Below the pieces are notes generated by a model. That model searched no databases and was not told where the DNA came from. It saw nothing but the letters and a program-made list of their open reading frames with translations. Below, one piece after another: positions 53,434-63,910 of a stretch of 64,000 bases of DNA. The stretch is from Streptomyces sp. HUAS MG91 (lineage in GTDB: Bacteria > Actinomycetota > Actinomycetes > Streptomycetales > Streptomycetaceae). Position numbers and translations under genes: made by a program. The DNA lies in contig NZ_CP159534.1 in NCBI RefSeq assembly GCF_040529335.1, positions 1,364,001 to 1,428,000 on the forward strand, read 5' to 3'. The number at the start of each line of letters is the position of its first letter. Position 1 is the first letter of the stretch.

Positions 53434-54363
53434 TCAGCCCAGCCGCTCCCCCGCCGCGATCCGCACCCCGCGCGCCCAGTCCGCCGCCGCCATCGGCTTC
53501 TTGCCCTGGGCCTGCACCCAGAGCAGCTCGACGGCGTAGCTGCCGGTGCCGACGTACAGGTTCTTCTTGCCGACGGCCAGCTCGCCCGGCGCCAGGTCGG
53601 TGCGGTCCGGCACCGGCACGGCGGAGCGCACCTTGAGCCGCTCCCCGCGGAACTCGGTCCAGGCACCCGGCGCGGGCGTGCAGCCGCGCACCACGCGGTC
53701 GACGCGCAGCGCGGGCGCGGCCCAGTCGATCCGGGCGTCCTCGACGGTGATCTTCGGGGCGAGGGAGACGCCGTCGGCGGGCTGCGGCACGGCCTGCACC
53801 GACCCGTCCTCGATCCCGTCCATGGTGGCGACGAGCAGCCCGGCACCGGCGAACGCGAGCCGGGTCAGCATGTCGCCGCTGGTGTCCGTGGGCCGGACCG
53901 CCTCCGTCACCGTCCCGTACACCGGCCCGGAGTCGAGGCCCTCCTCGATGAGGAAGGTCGAGGCGCCGGTGATCTCGTCGCCCGCCATGATCGAGTGCTG
54001 CACGGGCGCGGCGCCGCGCCAGGCGGGCAGCAGCGAGAAGTGCAGGTTGACCCAGCCGCGGGCGGGCACGTCGAGGGCGGTCTTCGGCAGCAGCGCGCCG
54101 TAGGCGACGACCGGGCAGCAGTCCGGGCCGATCTCGCGCAGCCGGGCCAGGAACTCCTCGTCGCGCGGCTTGGCGGGCTTGAGCACCTCGATGCCGGCCT
54201 CCTCGGCCCGCTCGGCGACCGGGCTCGCGATCAGGCGGCGGCCGCGCCCGGCGGGGGCGTCGGGCCGGGTGACGACCGCGGCGACCTCGTGCCGGTCGGA
54301 GGCGATCAGGGCGTCCAGGGCGGGAACGGCGACCTCGGGGGTGCCGGCGAAGACGAGCTTCAT
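53434..54363 (-). CDS. fmt: Methionyl-tRNA formyltransferase
   Basis: A 309-residue enzyme that formylates initiator Met-tRNA. N-terminal formyltransferase domain (about 1-205; [40 protein letters not shown] with catalytic Asn/His, [11 protein letters not shown] with catalytic Asp) and C-terminal beta-barrel (about 210-305; [13 protein letters not shown]). ATG at 54363 is chosen as the usual MKLVFAGTP start. The 276-bp gap upstream separates it from a divergent HTH gene. Confidence 0.98.
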   Translation of the reverse strand: MKLVFAGTPEVAVPALDALIASDRHEVAAVVTRPDAPAGRGRRLIASPVAERAEEAGIEVLKPAKPRDEEFLARLREIGPDCCPVVAYGALLPKTALDVPARGWVNLHFSLLPAWRGAAPVQHSIMAGDEITGASTFLIEEGLDSGPVYGTVTEAVRPTDTSGDMLTRLAFAGAGLLVATMDGIEDGSVQAVPQPADGVSLAPKITVEDARIDWAAPALRVDRVVRGCTPAPGAWTEFRGERLKVRSAVPVPDRTDLAPGELAVGKKNLYVGTGSYAVELLWVQAQGKKPMAAADWARGVRIAAGERLG

Positions 54364-54514
54364 CGGTGGATCGTGGCCTCTCGGGCAGGGTGACGGGCAG
54401 CGCACCAGTCTATGGGCGCCCGCTCGCACACACGCATGGGGCGCACGCCAGAACGTGCGCCCTGCGCATATGCGGATACGCCCGAACAGCGTGACCCCTC
54501 ACCGGATGGCGCGT

Positions 54515-54535
54515 TGGTCAAGAAAGAGTTGACCA
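54515..54535. promoter_or_regulatory. Palindrome TGGTCAA-N7-TTGACCA
   Basis: Perfect 7-bp inverted repeat with 7-bp spacer, 106 bp before the HTH gene at 54641 and about 150 bp before fmt. The spacing between half-site centres (14 bp) is close to that of dimeric HTH proteins. The right arm contains TTGACC, a good -35 element. The neighbouring HTH protein is one candidate binder. Confidence 0.42.
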
Positions 54536-54640
54536 GTCAGCGGGCCGCCATCACCCCGATCGCTGTCGGACGCCGTCGCCGTTCGGTGCGTGACCGGCCC
54601 ATCATTCTCATGTTTCATCGCCGGTTCGAGAGGCTTGTAA

Positions 54641-55189
<549 letters not shown>

Positions 55190-55300
55190 TACCCGACCGG
55201 CCGGTCCGCCGGCTCCCGTTCGACGCAGCCTCCCCGCACCTCATGTCCGGGGAGGCCTCGCCATGTTGACGCCCGTGCGGCAACCGGGCCTGACGCCGGG

Positions 55301-57451
55301 TCACCCGATGTCGAGCGGGTCCACCCGTACGCGCACCGGCTCGATCCCGCCGCGCGCCATCCGTGCCGCCTGCGCCTGCTTGAGGGCGGCGGCGAGGGCG
55401 GCGCCGCTGCCCGGCGGGACCCGCACGAGGGCCCGCTCCCAGTGCTCGCCGGGCGGGGGCGCCCCCGGCCTGCGCGTCCCCCCGCCGCCGCTCTCGGGCA
55501 CCGGCACGGGCCCCAGCACCTCGGCGTCCGCGGGCAGGCGGACCGCGCCGAGGAAGTCGGCCAGCGCGTCCGGCAGACCGCTCACCGCGGCCATCCGTGA
55601 CACCGGCGGGAACCCCAGCTCGGCGCGGTCGGCGAGCTCCCGCACCGCGTGCCCCACCGGGTCCCAGCGCACCAGCGCCTGCACGGGCCGCAGCGTCGGC
55701 TCGGCCACGACGACGACGGTGCCGCCCGCGTCCTGGGGCCGGACCAGCGCGGACGCCGCGATCCAGCGCCGCAGGGCGTCCTCGCCGGCCCGCAGGTCGG
55801 GCCGCCCGAGCATGGCCCAGCCGTCCAGGAGCAGCGCCGCCGCGTAGCCCCCTTCGGCGACCGGCTCGGCGCCGGGCGTGCTCACCACGAGCGCCGGCTC
55901 CCCGGACACGGTGTCGAGCACCTGCTCGCGCCCCGAGGTCCGCACCGGCACGGCGGCGAACGCCCGGCCCAGCTCCTCGGCGGTCCGCCGGGCGCCGACC
56001 ACCTGGGCCCGCAGCCGGGTGCCGCCGCACTCGGCGCAGCTCCAGCCGGGCTCCTCGCGCCCGCACCAGCCGCAGGCGAGCACACCGGTGGCCTCGCGCG
56101 CCTCCAGCGGCCCGGCGCACGCCCGGCACCGGGCGGGCTCGCGGCACCGCTGGCAGGCGAGCCGGGGCACGTATCCGCGCCGGGGCACCTGCACCAGGAC
56201 GGGTCCCTCGCGCAGCGCCGTCCGCGCGGTCTCCCAGGCGATGCTGGGCAGCCGGGCCGCCCGCGCCGCCTCGTCCCGCGCGAGATCGAGGTCGCCGACG
56301 GTCCGCACGAGCGGCGCGGTGCGCCGCACCTCGGCCCGCGGTGCGGCGATCGCGGCGGCCCATCCGCTGCGCACCAGCTGCGCGGCCTCGACGGTGCAGC
56401 TCCAACTGCCCGCCAGGAAGGCGCACTTGTCGCGGGCGGCCCGCAGCTCCAGAACCTCCCGCACATGCGGGAACGGCGCGTGGTCGTCACTGTGGTGCGC
56501 GTCCCCGTCGTCCCACAGCACGACGAGCCCCAGCCGCCGTACGGGGGCGAACATGGCGGCCCGGGTCCCCACCACGGCCCGCACCGCCCCGCGCCGCACG
56601 GCAAGCCATTCCGAGTACCGCCGCTGCTGTCCGGCCTCGGCGGTGAGCACGGCGTGCTGTCCCGGCCCGAGCGCCTCCCGCAGCGCCTGATCGACACGGG
56701 CCGCGAGCCGCACGGTCGGTACGACGACCAGGGCTCCGCGCCCCGAGGCCAGGGTCGCCCGCACGGCCCGGGCGATCTCGTCGGCCCACTCGGGGCCGGG
56801 CAGCGCCGTCCACACGGCCCGCGGCGAGCCCCCCGCGGCGAGCGAGGCGACGAAGTCGGCCCCTCGCTCGTACCGCTGCCACGAGCCGGGCTCAGGCGCG
56901 GCGGGCGGCGCGGGCGGTGCAGGGAACTCCCGCGCCTCGGCCTTGGCGTGCCGGGGCGGAACGGCCAGCTGGAGCACATCGGCGAGGCTTCCCGCGTAGC
57001 GGTCGGCCACCGCCCGGGTCAGCCCCAGCAGCTCCGGGTCGAGCACCTGCTCGGGCGACACCACCTGCGCCAGCGCGGCGAGGGGCCCCTGGTACTCGGC
57101 CTCGGCGACCCGCTCGACGAGGAACCCGTCGATGAGCCCGCCGCCCTCGCGCCGCCCGTCCCGCACGTTCTTCGACCCGGCCCCGAACCGCACCCGGACC
57201 CGCACGCCCGGCTGCGCGACGGCGTCCAACTCCTCCGGCACCGCGTACTCGAAGTACCGGTCGAGATGCAGCACCCCCTTGTCGACGAGCACCCGCGCGA
57301 CGGGCAGCTCCTTGGCCAGCGCGGCCCCCCGCCACGTCCGCGGCTTGGCCTTCGGCGCCTTGGCCCGCCGCACGCTCTCCCGGATCAACGCAAGCTGCTC
57401 GGGCTCCCCTCCCCCGCCACCCTGCTCCGGCCTGTCGTTCTCGCTGCTCAC
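55301..57451 (-). CDS. priA: Primosomal protein N' (PriA), helicase motifs degenerate
   Basis: A 716-residue PriA-like protein. N-terminal 3'-DNA-binding domain (about 50-150: ARVLVDKGVLHLDRYFEYAV), a helicase-like core, the zinc-binding cluster CQRCREPARCRACAGPLEAR ... CGWCGREEPGWSCAECGG (about 435-475), and C-terminal domain. The Walker A site lacks G-K-T (VVVPTVRLAARV) and Walker B reads L-W-D-D-G-D instead of D-E-E-H, so it is probably not an active helicase; this loss is typical of actinobacterial PriA. GTG start at 57451. Role in replication restart by PriA-SSB-type contacts is still plausible. Confidence 0.93.
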   Translation of the reverse strand: MSSENDRPEQGGGGGEPEQLALIRESVRRAKAPKAKPRTWRGAALAKELPVARVLVDKGVLHLDRYFEYAVPEELDAVAQPGVRVRVRFGAGSKNVRDGRREGGGLIDGFLVERVAEAEYQGPLAALAQVVSPEQVLDPELLGLTRAVADRYAGSLADVLQLAVPPRHAKAEAREFPAPPAPPAAPEPGSWQRYERGADFVASLAAGGSPRAVWTALPGPEWADEIARAVRATLASGRGALVVVPTVRLAARVDQALREALGPGQHAVLTAEAGQQRRYSEWLAVRRGAVRAVVGTRAAMFAPVRRLGLVVLWDDGDAHHSDDHAPFPHVREVLELRAARDKCAFLAGSWSCTVEAAQLVRSGWAAAIAAPRAEVRRTAPLVRTVGDLDLARDEAARAARLPSIAWETARTALREGPVLVQVPRRGYVPRLACQRCREPARCRACAGPLEAREATGVLACGWCGREEPGWSCAECGGTRLRAQVVGARRTAEELGRAFAAVPVRTSGREQVLDTVSGEPALVVSTPGAEPVAEGGYAAALLLDGWAMLGRPDLRAGEDALRRWIAASALVRPQDAGGTVVVVAEPTLRPVQALVRWDPVGHAVRELADRAELGFPPVSRMAAVSGLPDALADFLGAVRLPADAEVLGPVPVPESGGGGTRRPGAPPPGEHWERALVRVPPGSGAALAAALKQAQAARMARGGIEPVRVRVDPLDIG

Positions 57452-57482
57452 AGGTGCATTCCTACCAGAGGGCAGTGACAGC

Positions 57483-57515
57483 GGGCCGGGCCCGGGAACG
57501 CGGCGGGCCCGGCCC
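57483..57515 (-). terminator. Terminator of metK
   Basis: Perfect 12-bp stem GGGCCGGGCCCG / CGGGCCCGGCCC with a 9-nt loop, 40 bp after the metK stop and 32 bp before the priA start. It probably separates metK from priA. Confidence 0.8.
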
Positions 57516-57554
57516 TCCCGAAGGAGAACCGGGCCCACAGGGCATACGCGGGGC

Positions 57555-58763
57555 CTACAGTCCGGCGGCCTTGCGCAGAGCGTCCACGCGGTCGGTCTTC
57601 TCCCACGTGAAGTCGGGCAGCGCGCGCCCGAAGTGGCCGTAGGCGGCCGTCTGGGAGTAGATCGGGCGGAGCAGGTCGAGGTCGCGGATGATCGCGGCCG
57701 GGCGGAGGTCGAAGACCTCGGAGATCGCCGACTCGATCTTGTCGGTGTCGACCGTCGCCGTGCCGAACGTCTCGACGAACAGGCCCACCGGCTCGGCCTT
57801 GCCGATCGCGTACGCGACCTGGACCTCGCAGCGCGAGGCGAGACCGGCGGCCACGACGTTCTTGGCGACCCAGCGCATCGCGTACGCGGCCGAGCGGTCC
57901 ACCTTGGACGGGTCCTTGCCCGAGAAGGCGCCGCCGCCGTGGCGGGCGTAGCCACCGTACGTGTCGATGATGATCTTGCGGCCGGTCAGGCCGGCGTCGC
58001 CCATCGGGCCGCCGATCTCGAAGCGGCCGGTCGGGTTGACCAGCAGCCGGTAGCCCTCGGTCTCCAGCTTGATGCCGTCGTCCAGGAGGGCCTTCAGCTC
58101 CGGCTCCACGACGAACTCGCGGATGTCGGGGGCGAGCAGCGACTCCAGGTCGATGTCGGAGGCGTGCTGCGAGGAGACCACGACCGTGTCGAGGCGGACG
58201 GCCTTGTCGCCGTCGTACTCGATGGTGACCTGCGTCTTGCCGTCGGGGCGCAGGTAGGGGATCGTGCCGTTCTTGCGGACCTCGGACAGGCGGCGCGACA
58301 GGCGGTGCGCGAGGTGGATCGGGAGCGGCATCAGCTCCGGGGTCTCGTCGCACGCGTAGCCGAACATCAGGCCCTGGTCGCCCGCGCCCTGCTTGTCGAG
58401 CTCGTCGTCATCGCCCTCGACCCGCTTCTCGTACGCGGTGTCGACGCCCTGCGCGATGTCCGGGGACTGCGAGCCGATCGAGACCGAGACTCCGCACGAC
58501 GCGCCGTCGAAGCCCTTCTTCGACGAGTCGTAGCCGATCTCCAGGATCTTCTCGCGCACGAGCTGCGCGATCGGCGCGTACGCCTTGGTGGTGACCTCGC
58601 CGGCCACGTGCACGAGGCCCGTGGTGATCAGCGTCTCGACGGCCACGCGGGACGTGGGGTCCTCGCGCAGCAGCGCGTCGAGAATGGTGTCGCTGATCTG
58701 GTCAGCGATCTTGTCGGGGTGACCCTCGGTCACGGACTCCGAGGTGAACAGGCGACGGGACAC
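57555..58763 (-). CDS. metK: S-adenosylmethionine synthetase
   Basis: A 402-residue enzyme making SAM from methionine and ATP. Characteristic: [20 protein letters not shown] at the N-terminus (ATP and Mg2+ contacts), [20 protein letters not shown] in the middle, and [20 protein letters not shown] near the C-terminus (P-loop-like Lys and methionine site). Length normal. ATG at 58763 after a GAGCGTTG sequence, no strong Shine-Dalgarno. No SAM riboswitch is seen in the 252-bp leader (58764-59015). Confidence 0.99.
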   Translation of the reverse strand: MSRRLFTSESVTEGHPDKIADQISDTILDALLREDPTSRVAVETLITTGLVHVAGEVTTKAYAPIAQLVREKILEIGYDSSKKGFDGASCGVSVSIGSQSPDIAQGVDTAYEKRVEGDDDELDKQGAGDQGLMFGYACDETPELMPLPIHLAHRLSRRLSEVRKNGTIPYLRPDGKTQVTIEYDGDKAVRLDTVVVSSQHASDIDLESLLAPDIREFVVEPELKALLDDGIKLETEGYRLLVNPTGRFEIGGPMGDAGLTGRKIIIDTYGGYARHGGGAFSGKDPSKVDRSAAYAMRWVAKNVVAAGLASRCEVQVAYAIGKAEPVGLFVETFGTATVDTDKIESAISEVFDLRPAAIIRDLDLLRPIYSQTAAYGHFGRALPDFTWEKTDRVDALRKAAGL

Positions 58764-59015
58764 AACGCTCCCTGTGGTTGCAGCGGCTGCTGGCTGATCA
58801 TTTGCGGACGGGTACGGGGGCTGCGCCCGACGACATCCGGAAACAGTTTATCGGTCGTGCTCGCTCGCCGGACCACGCGTCTCGCCTACTGGGAGTGCTG
58901 TGACCTGCGACACCGCATTCTCCGATATGACGATCGGTCTTAGGAAGAGCGCAGGACGCCCGAAATTCCGGTGTTTTCGGGTTTTCGGTGCGTCCGAAGG
59001 GGCGAATGCGGTTTT

Positions 59016-60230
59016 TCACTCCTGGTGGGGCAGTCGGGACACGACCGCGTCCCAGATCCGGTCCGCGAGTGCCTCCTTGGGGCCGTACGGGACCGGGTTC
59101 TCGGTGCCGTCGGAGCCGAGGATGACGGCCTCGTTCTCCTCCGCGCCGAACGTCTTGCGCTCGCCGACCTCATTGACGACGAGCAGGTCACAGCCCTTGC
59201 GGGCGAGCTTGGCGCGGCCGTTGGCGAGGACGTCGTCGGTCTCGGCGGCGAAGCCGACGACCACCTGCCCGGGGCGCGGCCGCCCGGCGGAGATCTCGGC
59301 CAGGATGTCGGGGTTGCGCACGAGGGCGATCGGCGCGGGCTCCTCGCCGTCCTTCTTCTTGATCTTGCCGGTGGCGTACGTCTCCGGGCGGAAGTCGGCG
59401 ACGGCCGCCGCCATGACGACCGCGTCGGCGTCGCCGGCCGCCTTCAGGGCCGCCTCGCGCAGCTGGACGGCGGTGCCCACGTGGACGACGTCGACGCCGG
59501 CCGGGTCGGGCAGGCCCGCGTTCGCCGACAGCAGCGTGACCCGGGCGCCGCGCGCGGCGGCGGTGCGGGCGAGCGCGTAGCCCTGCTTGCCTGAGGAGCG
59601 GTTGCCGAGGAAGCGGACCGGGTCGAGGGGTTCGCGGGTGCCGCCGGCGCTGACGACGACGTGCCGGCCGGTCAGGTCCGGGGTCCCGGCGCCGCGGGCG
59701 AGGACCCGGCGCACGTACTCGAAGATCTCCACGGGGTCGGGGAAGCGGCCCTTGCCGGTGTCCACGCCGGTCAGCCGGCCGACGGCGGGCTCGATGACGA
59801 GGGCGCCGCGGCGGCGCAGCGTGGCGACGTTCTCCTGGGTGGCCGGGTGCTCCCACATCTCGGTGTGCATGGCGGGCGCGAAGATCACCGGGCAGCGGGC
59901 GGTCAGCAGGGTGTTCGTCAGGAGGTCGTCGGCGAGGCCGTGGGCGGCCTTCGCGAGCATGTCCGCGGTGGCCGGGGCGACGACGACCACGTCCGCGTGC
60001 TGGCCGATGCGCACGTGCGGGACCTCGTGGACGGAGTCCCAGACCTCGGTGGAGACCGGATTGCCCGACAGCGCCGACCAGGTCGCGGCGCCGACGAAGT
60101 GGAGCGCCGAGTCGGTGGGCACGACGCGGACGTCGTGGCCGGACTCCGTCAGCCGGCGCAGCAGCTCGCACGCCTTGTAGGCGGCGATACCGCCGCTGAC
60201 TCCCAGGACGACGTTGGGCTTCGACGACAC
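59016..60230 (-). CDS. coaBC: Phosphopantothenoylcysteine decarboxylase / synthase
   Basis: A 404-residue bifunctional coenzyme-A enzyme. N-terminal CoaC (about 1-185): LGVSGGIAAYKACELLRRL, and FAPAMHTEMWEHPATQENV, where H stands in place of the N of PAMN as in actinobacteria. C-terminal CoaB (about 190-404): GGTREPLDPVRFLGNRSSGK and AAVADFRPE, then KIKKKDGEEP and NPDILAEISA. GTG at 60230 preceded by GGGGAGAG. Terminator before it separates it from rpoZ. Confidence 0.98.
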   Translation of the reverse strand: MSSKPNVVLGVSGGIAAYKACELLRRLTESGHDVRVVPTDSALHFVGAATWSALSGNPVSTEVWDSVHEVPHVRIGQHADVVVVAPATADMLAKAAHGLADDLLTNTLLTARCPVIFAPAMHTEMWEHPATQENVATLRRRGALVIEPAVGRLTGVDTGKGRFPDPVEIFEYVRRVLARGAGTPDLTGRHVVVSAGGTREPLDPVRFLGNRSSGKQGYALARTAAARGARVTLLSANAGLPDPAGVDVVHVGTAVQLREAALKAAGDADAVVMAAAVADFRPETYATGKIKKKDGEEPAPIALVRNPDILAEISAGRPRPGQVVVGFAAETDDVLANGRAKLARKGCDLLVVNEVGERKTFGAEENEAVILGSDGTENPVPYGPKEALADRIWDAVVSRLPHQE

Positions 60231-60284
60231 CGGCTCTCCCCTGACTCCACTGCTGCGTACGAGGACACGTACGACTCCATGACA

Positions 60285-60323
60285 CACCACAGGCCCGACA
60301 GCGGCGCTGTCGGGCCTGTGGTG
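60285..60323 (-). terminator. Terminator after rpoZ
   Basis: Perfect 18-bp stem CACCACAGGCCCGACAGC / GCTGTCGGGCCTGTGGTG with a 3-nt GGC loop, 17 bp after the rpoZ stop and 55 bp before coaBC. It should stop transcription from the gmk-rpoZ unit. Confidence 0.93.
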
Positions 60324-60339
60324 ACGACCGAATGCGGTG

Positions 60340-60612
60340 TTACTGCGCCGGGCCCTCGATGGCCTCGGACGTCAGCAGGCCCGCGTTGATCTCGCGAAGG
60401 GCGATCGAGAGCGGCTTCTCGTGGACGTGGGTGTCCACCAGCGGGCCGACGTACTCGAGCAGGCCCTCACCGAGCTGCGAGTAGTACGCGTTGATCTGAC
60501 GCGCGCGCTTGGCGGCGTAGATGACCAGGCTGTACTTCGAGTCGGTGGCTTCGAGCAGCTCATCAATCGGCGGGTTGATGATGCCCTCGGGCGCGGTGAT
60601 GGAAGAGGACAC
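60340..60612 (-). CDS. rpoZ: RNA polymerase omega subunit
   Basis: A 90-residue omega chain: [20 protein letters not shown] and [20 protein letters not shown] form the conserved helical part that supports the beta' subunit. The actinobacterial N- and C-terminal extensions are usual. GTG start at 60612 with AAGGCAGAGA before it; an upstream ATG is in frame but not conserved. Follows gmk by 50 bp. Confidence 0.98.
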   Translation of the reverse strand: MSSSITAPEGIINPPIDELLEATDSKYSLVIYAAKRARQINAYYSQLGEGLLEYVGPLVDTHVHEKPLSIALREINAGLLTSEAIEGPAQ

Positions 60613-60662
60613 TCTCTGCCTTCCGATGGGGGCCGGGACCGGGGTCCCGACTGGGGTAAAGA

Positions 60663-61220
60663 TCAAAGAACCTTCATCAAGGCTAGCAGCTCGCGGGCTA
60701 CGTCCTCGACGGAGGTGTTGACAAGGGTCGTGTCGAACTCCGCCTCCGAGGCCAGCTCCACCTTGGCGGTGTCGAGCCGGCGCTCGATCACCTCGGCGGA
60801 CTCGGTACCGCGCCCGGTGAGCCTGCGGACCAGTTCGTCCCAGCTCGGCGGGGCGAGGAAGACCAGCTGCGCCTCGGGCATCGACTCACGGACCAGCCGG
60901 GCGCCCTGGAGGTCGATCTCCAGGAGCACCGGCTCACCCGCTTCGAGGCGATCGAGGACGGCACGCCGCGGGGTGCCGTAGCGGTTCCCCGCGAACTCGG
61001 CCCACTCAAGGAGCTCGCCGTTGGCGATCAGCTTGTCCATCTCCTCGTCGGTGACGAAGAAGTACTGGACTCCGTGCTTCTCGCCCGGGCGCGGCTTGCG
61101 GGTCGTCGCCGACACCGAGAGCCAGACCTCGGGGTGTTCCTTGCGCATGTGGGCGACGACCGTGCTCTTGCCGACCCCGGAGGGGCCGGAGAGCACGGTC
61201 AGCCGCGGACGTTCACTCAT
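60663..61220 (-). CDS. gmk: Guanylate kinase
   Basis: A 185-residue GMP kinase. Walker [12 protein letters not shown] (about 10-20), GMP-binding [20 protein letters not shown] (about 36-55), and R-R-L-D-T-A-K lid region (about 145-150). Normal length, ATG at 61220. In the mihF-gmk-rpoZ order typical of actinobacteria. Confidence 0.98.
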   Translation of the reverse strand: MSERPRLTVLSGPSGVGKSTVVAHMRKEHPEVWLSVSATTRKPRPGEKHGVQYFFVTDEEMDKLIANGELLEWAEFAGNRYGTPRRAVLDRLEAGEPVLLEIDLQGARLVRESMPEAQLVFLAPPSWDELVRRLTGRGTESAEVIERRLDTAKVELASEAEFDTTLVNTSVEDVARELLALMKVL

Positions 61221-61282
61221 GCAGCGATTATTCCAGTTGTTCCGGAGTGCCCGGACCAGCCCCGGGGCCGGTCCGGAGTCAC

Positions 61283-61606
61283 TCAGGCGCCGGTGCTGCC
61301 GAACTCGCGCTCCAGGGAGGCGATCTGGTTGGAACCGAGACCGCGGACCCGGCGGGATTCGGAGATCCCGAGGCGCTCCATGATCTGCTTGGCGCGGACC
61401 TTGCCCACGCCCGGCAGGGACTCGAGCAGGGCGGAGACCTTCATCTTGCCGATGACGTCGTTCTCCTGGCCCTGCTTGATGACCTCGTGCAGGGAGGCGC
61501 CGGAGTGCTTGAGTCGATTCTTGACCTCGGCCCGCTCCCGGCGAGCCGCGGCGGCCTTTTCGAGCGCGGCTGCGCGCTGTTCAGGGGTAAGGGGCGGAAG
61601 AGCCAC
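61283..61606 (-). CDS. mihF: Actinobacterial integration host factor (sIHF/mIHF)
   Basis: A 107-residue DNA-binding protein. The N-terminal long helix (about 5-35; [20 protein letters not shown]) and the H2TH-like DNA-binding core with [19 protein letters not shown] and [15 protein letters not shown] are as in Streptomyces sIHF. It binds and bends the chromosome and supports normal development. GTG at 61606 gives the usual length; residues upstream in frame are not part of the family. The 275-bp gap to pyrF (61607-61881) holds its promoter and nothing else recognisable. Confidence 0.97.
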   Translation of the reverse strand: MALPPLTPEQRAAALEKAAAARRERAEVKNRLKHSGASLHEVIKQGQENDVIGKMKVSALLESLPGVGKVRAKQIMERLGISESRRVRGLGSNQIASLEREFGSTGA

Positions 61607-61881
61607 GCCTACGTCACCTCGGATGTCGAACTGTCGGATACGGACCGGTGAGGAACCTAGTCGCCCCACACCTGGTGAGCAACGAGCAACGCGCTTGCCT
61701 GCGTTCGCCTGTTCGCTCTCGTCGGAGACTAGCGGCCACGGCGGTCAGAGTCAGCGAGAACAGAGGAAAAGTCCTGGTCAGCCTTCCACAGGCGGGATAT
61801 TTCGGGCAAATCGTCTGCTAAATCGGTCAGGATTCGGACGCTCGGCCAAAGGTCGGCACGCAGTGCCACCCCTGAGCAGCC

Positions 61882-62730
61882 TCAATTCGCGGTCCCGACC
61901 GCCTCACGCACCTCGTCCGCGAACCGCACGGCAGCGTCCCGCAGCGCCGTCACGGAGGGCCCTTCCTTGAGGACGGCCCGGCTCACGTTCGGTACGACGT
62001 TGTGGACCGCGGAGCCGAAGACGGCCGGAAGATCGGCCGCCGTGGCGCCCTGCGCGCCGATGCCGGGCGCGAGGAGCGGGCCGTTGATGTCGAGCGCGTA
62101 CGAGGAGAGGTCGCCCAGGGTCGCGCCGACGACCGCGCCGAAGGAGCCCATGGGGGCCGCGCCGGCGTTCTCCTCGGTGAGGTGGGCGAGCATCGTCGCG
62201 CCGACGTTCTTGCCGTCGCCCCGGACCGCGTGCTGGACCTCGCCGCCCTCGGGGTTGGAGGTCAGCGCGAGCACGAAGAGCCCGGCGCCGGACTCGCGCG
62301 CCAGGTCGACGGCGGGCTTCAGCGAGCCGTAGCCGAGGTACGGGGACACGGTCAGGGCGTCCACGAACAGCGGGGAGTCCTGGTGCAGATAGGTCTGCGC
62401 GTACGCGGCCATGGTGGAGCCGATGTCGCCGCGCTTGGCGTCCATGACGACCAGGGTGCCCGCGGCCCGCAGTTCGGCGACCGCCTTCTCCAGTACGGCG
62501 ACGCCGCGCGAGCCGAACCGCTCGAAGAACGCCATCTGCGGCTTGACCACGGCGACCGTCTCCGCCAGCGCCTCGACGGTGGTCCGGGTGAAGGTCTCCA
62601 GGCCGGCGATGTCGTCCTTCAGGCCCCAGGAGGCCAGCAGGGCGGCGTGCGGGTCGATGCCGACGCAGAGCGGGCCGCGCTCGTCCATGACGCGGCGCAG
62701 GCGGGCGCCGAAGGGCTCCAGGACCGTCAT
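61882..62730 (-). CDS. pyrF: Orotidine 5'-phosphate decarboxylase (type 2)
   Basis: A 282-residue enzyme, last step of UMP synthesis. VCVGIDPHAALLASWGL near the start and VVMDAKRGDIGSTMAAYAQT (about 93-112) with the catalytic K-R-G-D, in the longer type-2 form seen in actinobacteria. ATG at 62730 overlaps the pyrD stop (ATGA). Second gene of the pyrD-pyrF pair. Confidence 0.98.
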   Translation of the reverse strand: MTVLEPFGARLRRVMDERGPLCVGIDPHAALLASWGLKDDIAGLETFTRTTVEALAETVAVVKPQMAFFERFGSRGVAVLEKAVAELRAAGTLVVMDAKRGDIGSTMAAYAQTYLHQDSPLFVDALTVSPYLGYGSLKPAVDLARESGAGLFVLALTSNPEGGEVQHAVRGDGKNVGATMLAHLTEENAGAAPMGSFGAVVGATLGDLSSYALDINGPLLAPGIGAQGATAADLPAVFGSAVHNVVPNVSRAVLKEGPSVTALRDAAVRFADEVREAVGTAN

Positions 62731-63830
62731 GCGGACACCTTCTTCACATCGGCGCCGACGGCGTCGGCGAGCGTGGGGTACGGGGAGTTGTTCAGGCGGG
62801 CGGCGAGGCCCTTGTGGATCGCGCGGGCGTAGAACGGGCCCTCGTAGATGAAGGCCGAGTAGCCCTGGATGAGCGTGGCACCGGCGAGGATGCGCTGCCA
62901 GGCGTCCTCGGCGTTCTCGATGCCGCCGACGCCGACAAGGGTGATCTTGTCCCCCACGCGCGCGTAGAGGCGCCTGAGGACCTCCAGGGAGCGCTCCTTG
63001 AGGGGTGCGCCGGACAGGCCGCCGGTCTCGTTCACGACGTCGCCCGTGGTCTTCAGGCCCTCGCGGGAGATCGTCGTGTTCGTGGCGATGATGCCGTCCA
63101 GGCCCAGCTCGACGGCCAGGTCGGCGACGGCGTCGACGTCCTCGTCGGCGAGGTCGGGCGCGATCTTCACCAGGAGGGGCACGCGGCGCGAGCGCACGGT
63201 GCGGTCGGCGGCCTCGCGCACGGCCGTCAGCAGGGGGCGCAGCGCCTCGGTGGCCTGGAGGTTGCGCAGGCCCGGGGTGTTCGGCGAGGAGACGTTCACG
63301 ACGAGGTAGTCGGCGAAGGCGGCGAGGCGCTCGGTCGACTTCACGTAGTCGCCGACGGCCTCGGCCTCGGGGACGACCTTGGTCTTGCCGATGTTCACAC
63401 CGACCGTGGTCCTGAAGACCGGGTTGCGGGAGGCCAGGCGGGCCGCGACGGCCAGCGAACCCTCGTTGTTGAAGCCCATGCGGTTGATCAGCGCGCGGTC
63501 CTGCACGAGGCGGAAGAGGCGCTTCTTGGGGTTGCCGGGCTGCGGCTCGCCGGTGACGGTGCCGATCTCGATGTGGTCGAAGCCGAGCATCGACATGCCG
63601 TCGATCGCGATGGCGTTCTTGTCGAAGCCGGCGGCGAGCCCGAAGGGGCCGTGCATGCGCAGGCCGAGGGCCTCGGTGCGCAGCTCCTTGTGGCGGGGCG
63701 CCAGGGCGGCCGCGACGAAGGTGCGCAGGACGGGCGTGCGGGCGGCGAGGCGGATCCAGCGGAAGGCCAGGTAGTGGGCCTTCTCGGGGTCCATGCGCTT
63801 GAAGACGAGGTTGAAGAACAGCTTGTACAT
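62727..63830 (-). CDS. pyrD: Dihydroorotate dehydrogenase (quinone, class 2)
   Basis: A 367-residue class-2 enzyme. N-terminal membrane-association helices (MYKLFFNLVFKRMDPEKAHY), FMN barrel with GLAAGFDKNAIAIDGMSMLG, the catalytic-Ser region VVNVSSPNTPGLRNLQ and TNTTISREGL, and C-terminal LVGVGGIENAEDAWQRILAG. Acts at the membrane with quinone as electron acceptor. ATG at 63830. Set off from carB by a strong hairpin. Confidence 0.98.
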   Translation of the reverse strand: MYKLFFNLVFKRMDPEKAHYLAFRWIRLAARTPVLRTFVAAALAPRHKELRTEALGLRMHGPFGLAAGFDKNAIAIDGMSMLGFDHIEIGTVTGEPQPGNPKKRLFRLVQDRALINRMGFNNEGSLAVAARLASRNPVFRTTVGVNIGKTKVVPEAEAVGDYVKSTERLAAFADYLVVNVSSPNTPGLRNLQATEALRPLLTAVREAADRTVRSRRVPLLVKIAPDLADEDVDAVADLAVELGLDGIIATNTTISREGLKTTGDVVNETGGLSGAPLKERSLEVLRRLYARVGDKITLVGVGGIENAEDAWQRILAGATLIQGYSAFIYEGPFYARAIHKGLAARLNNSPYPTLADAVGADVKKVSA

Positions 63831-63871
63831 GACTGAAGTCCTAGTGGTGCGCACGAGGCGGTGGGCTCATG

Positions 63872-63904
63872 AAGAGGGGGACACCGTTTCGGTGTCCCCC
63901 TCTT
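63872..63904 (-). terminator. Terminator behind carB
   Basis: Perfect 15-bp stem AAGAGGGGGACACCG / CGGTGTCCCCCTCTT with a 3-nt TTT loop, a few bases after the carB stop and 41 bp before pyrD. Transcription of pyrD-pyrF thus needs read-through or a promoter of its own in 63831-63871. Confidence 0.9.
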
Positions 63905-63910
63905 GGGCTG

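Noticed and set aside
58764..59015. Possible SAM riboswitch ahead of metK
   Set aside because: No conserved SAM-I or SAM-II core could be seen in the leader by eye; only ordinary intergenic sequence.
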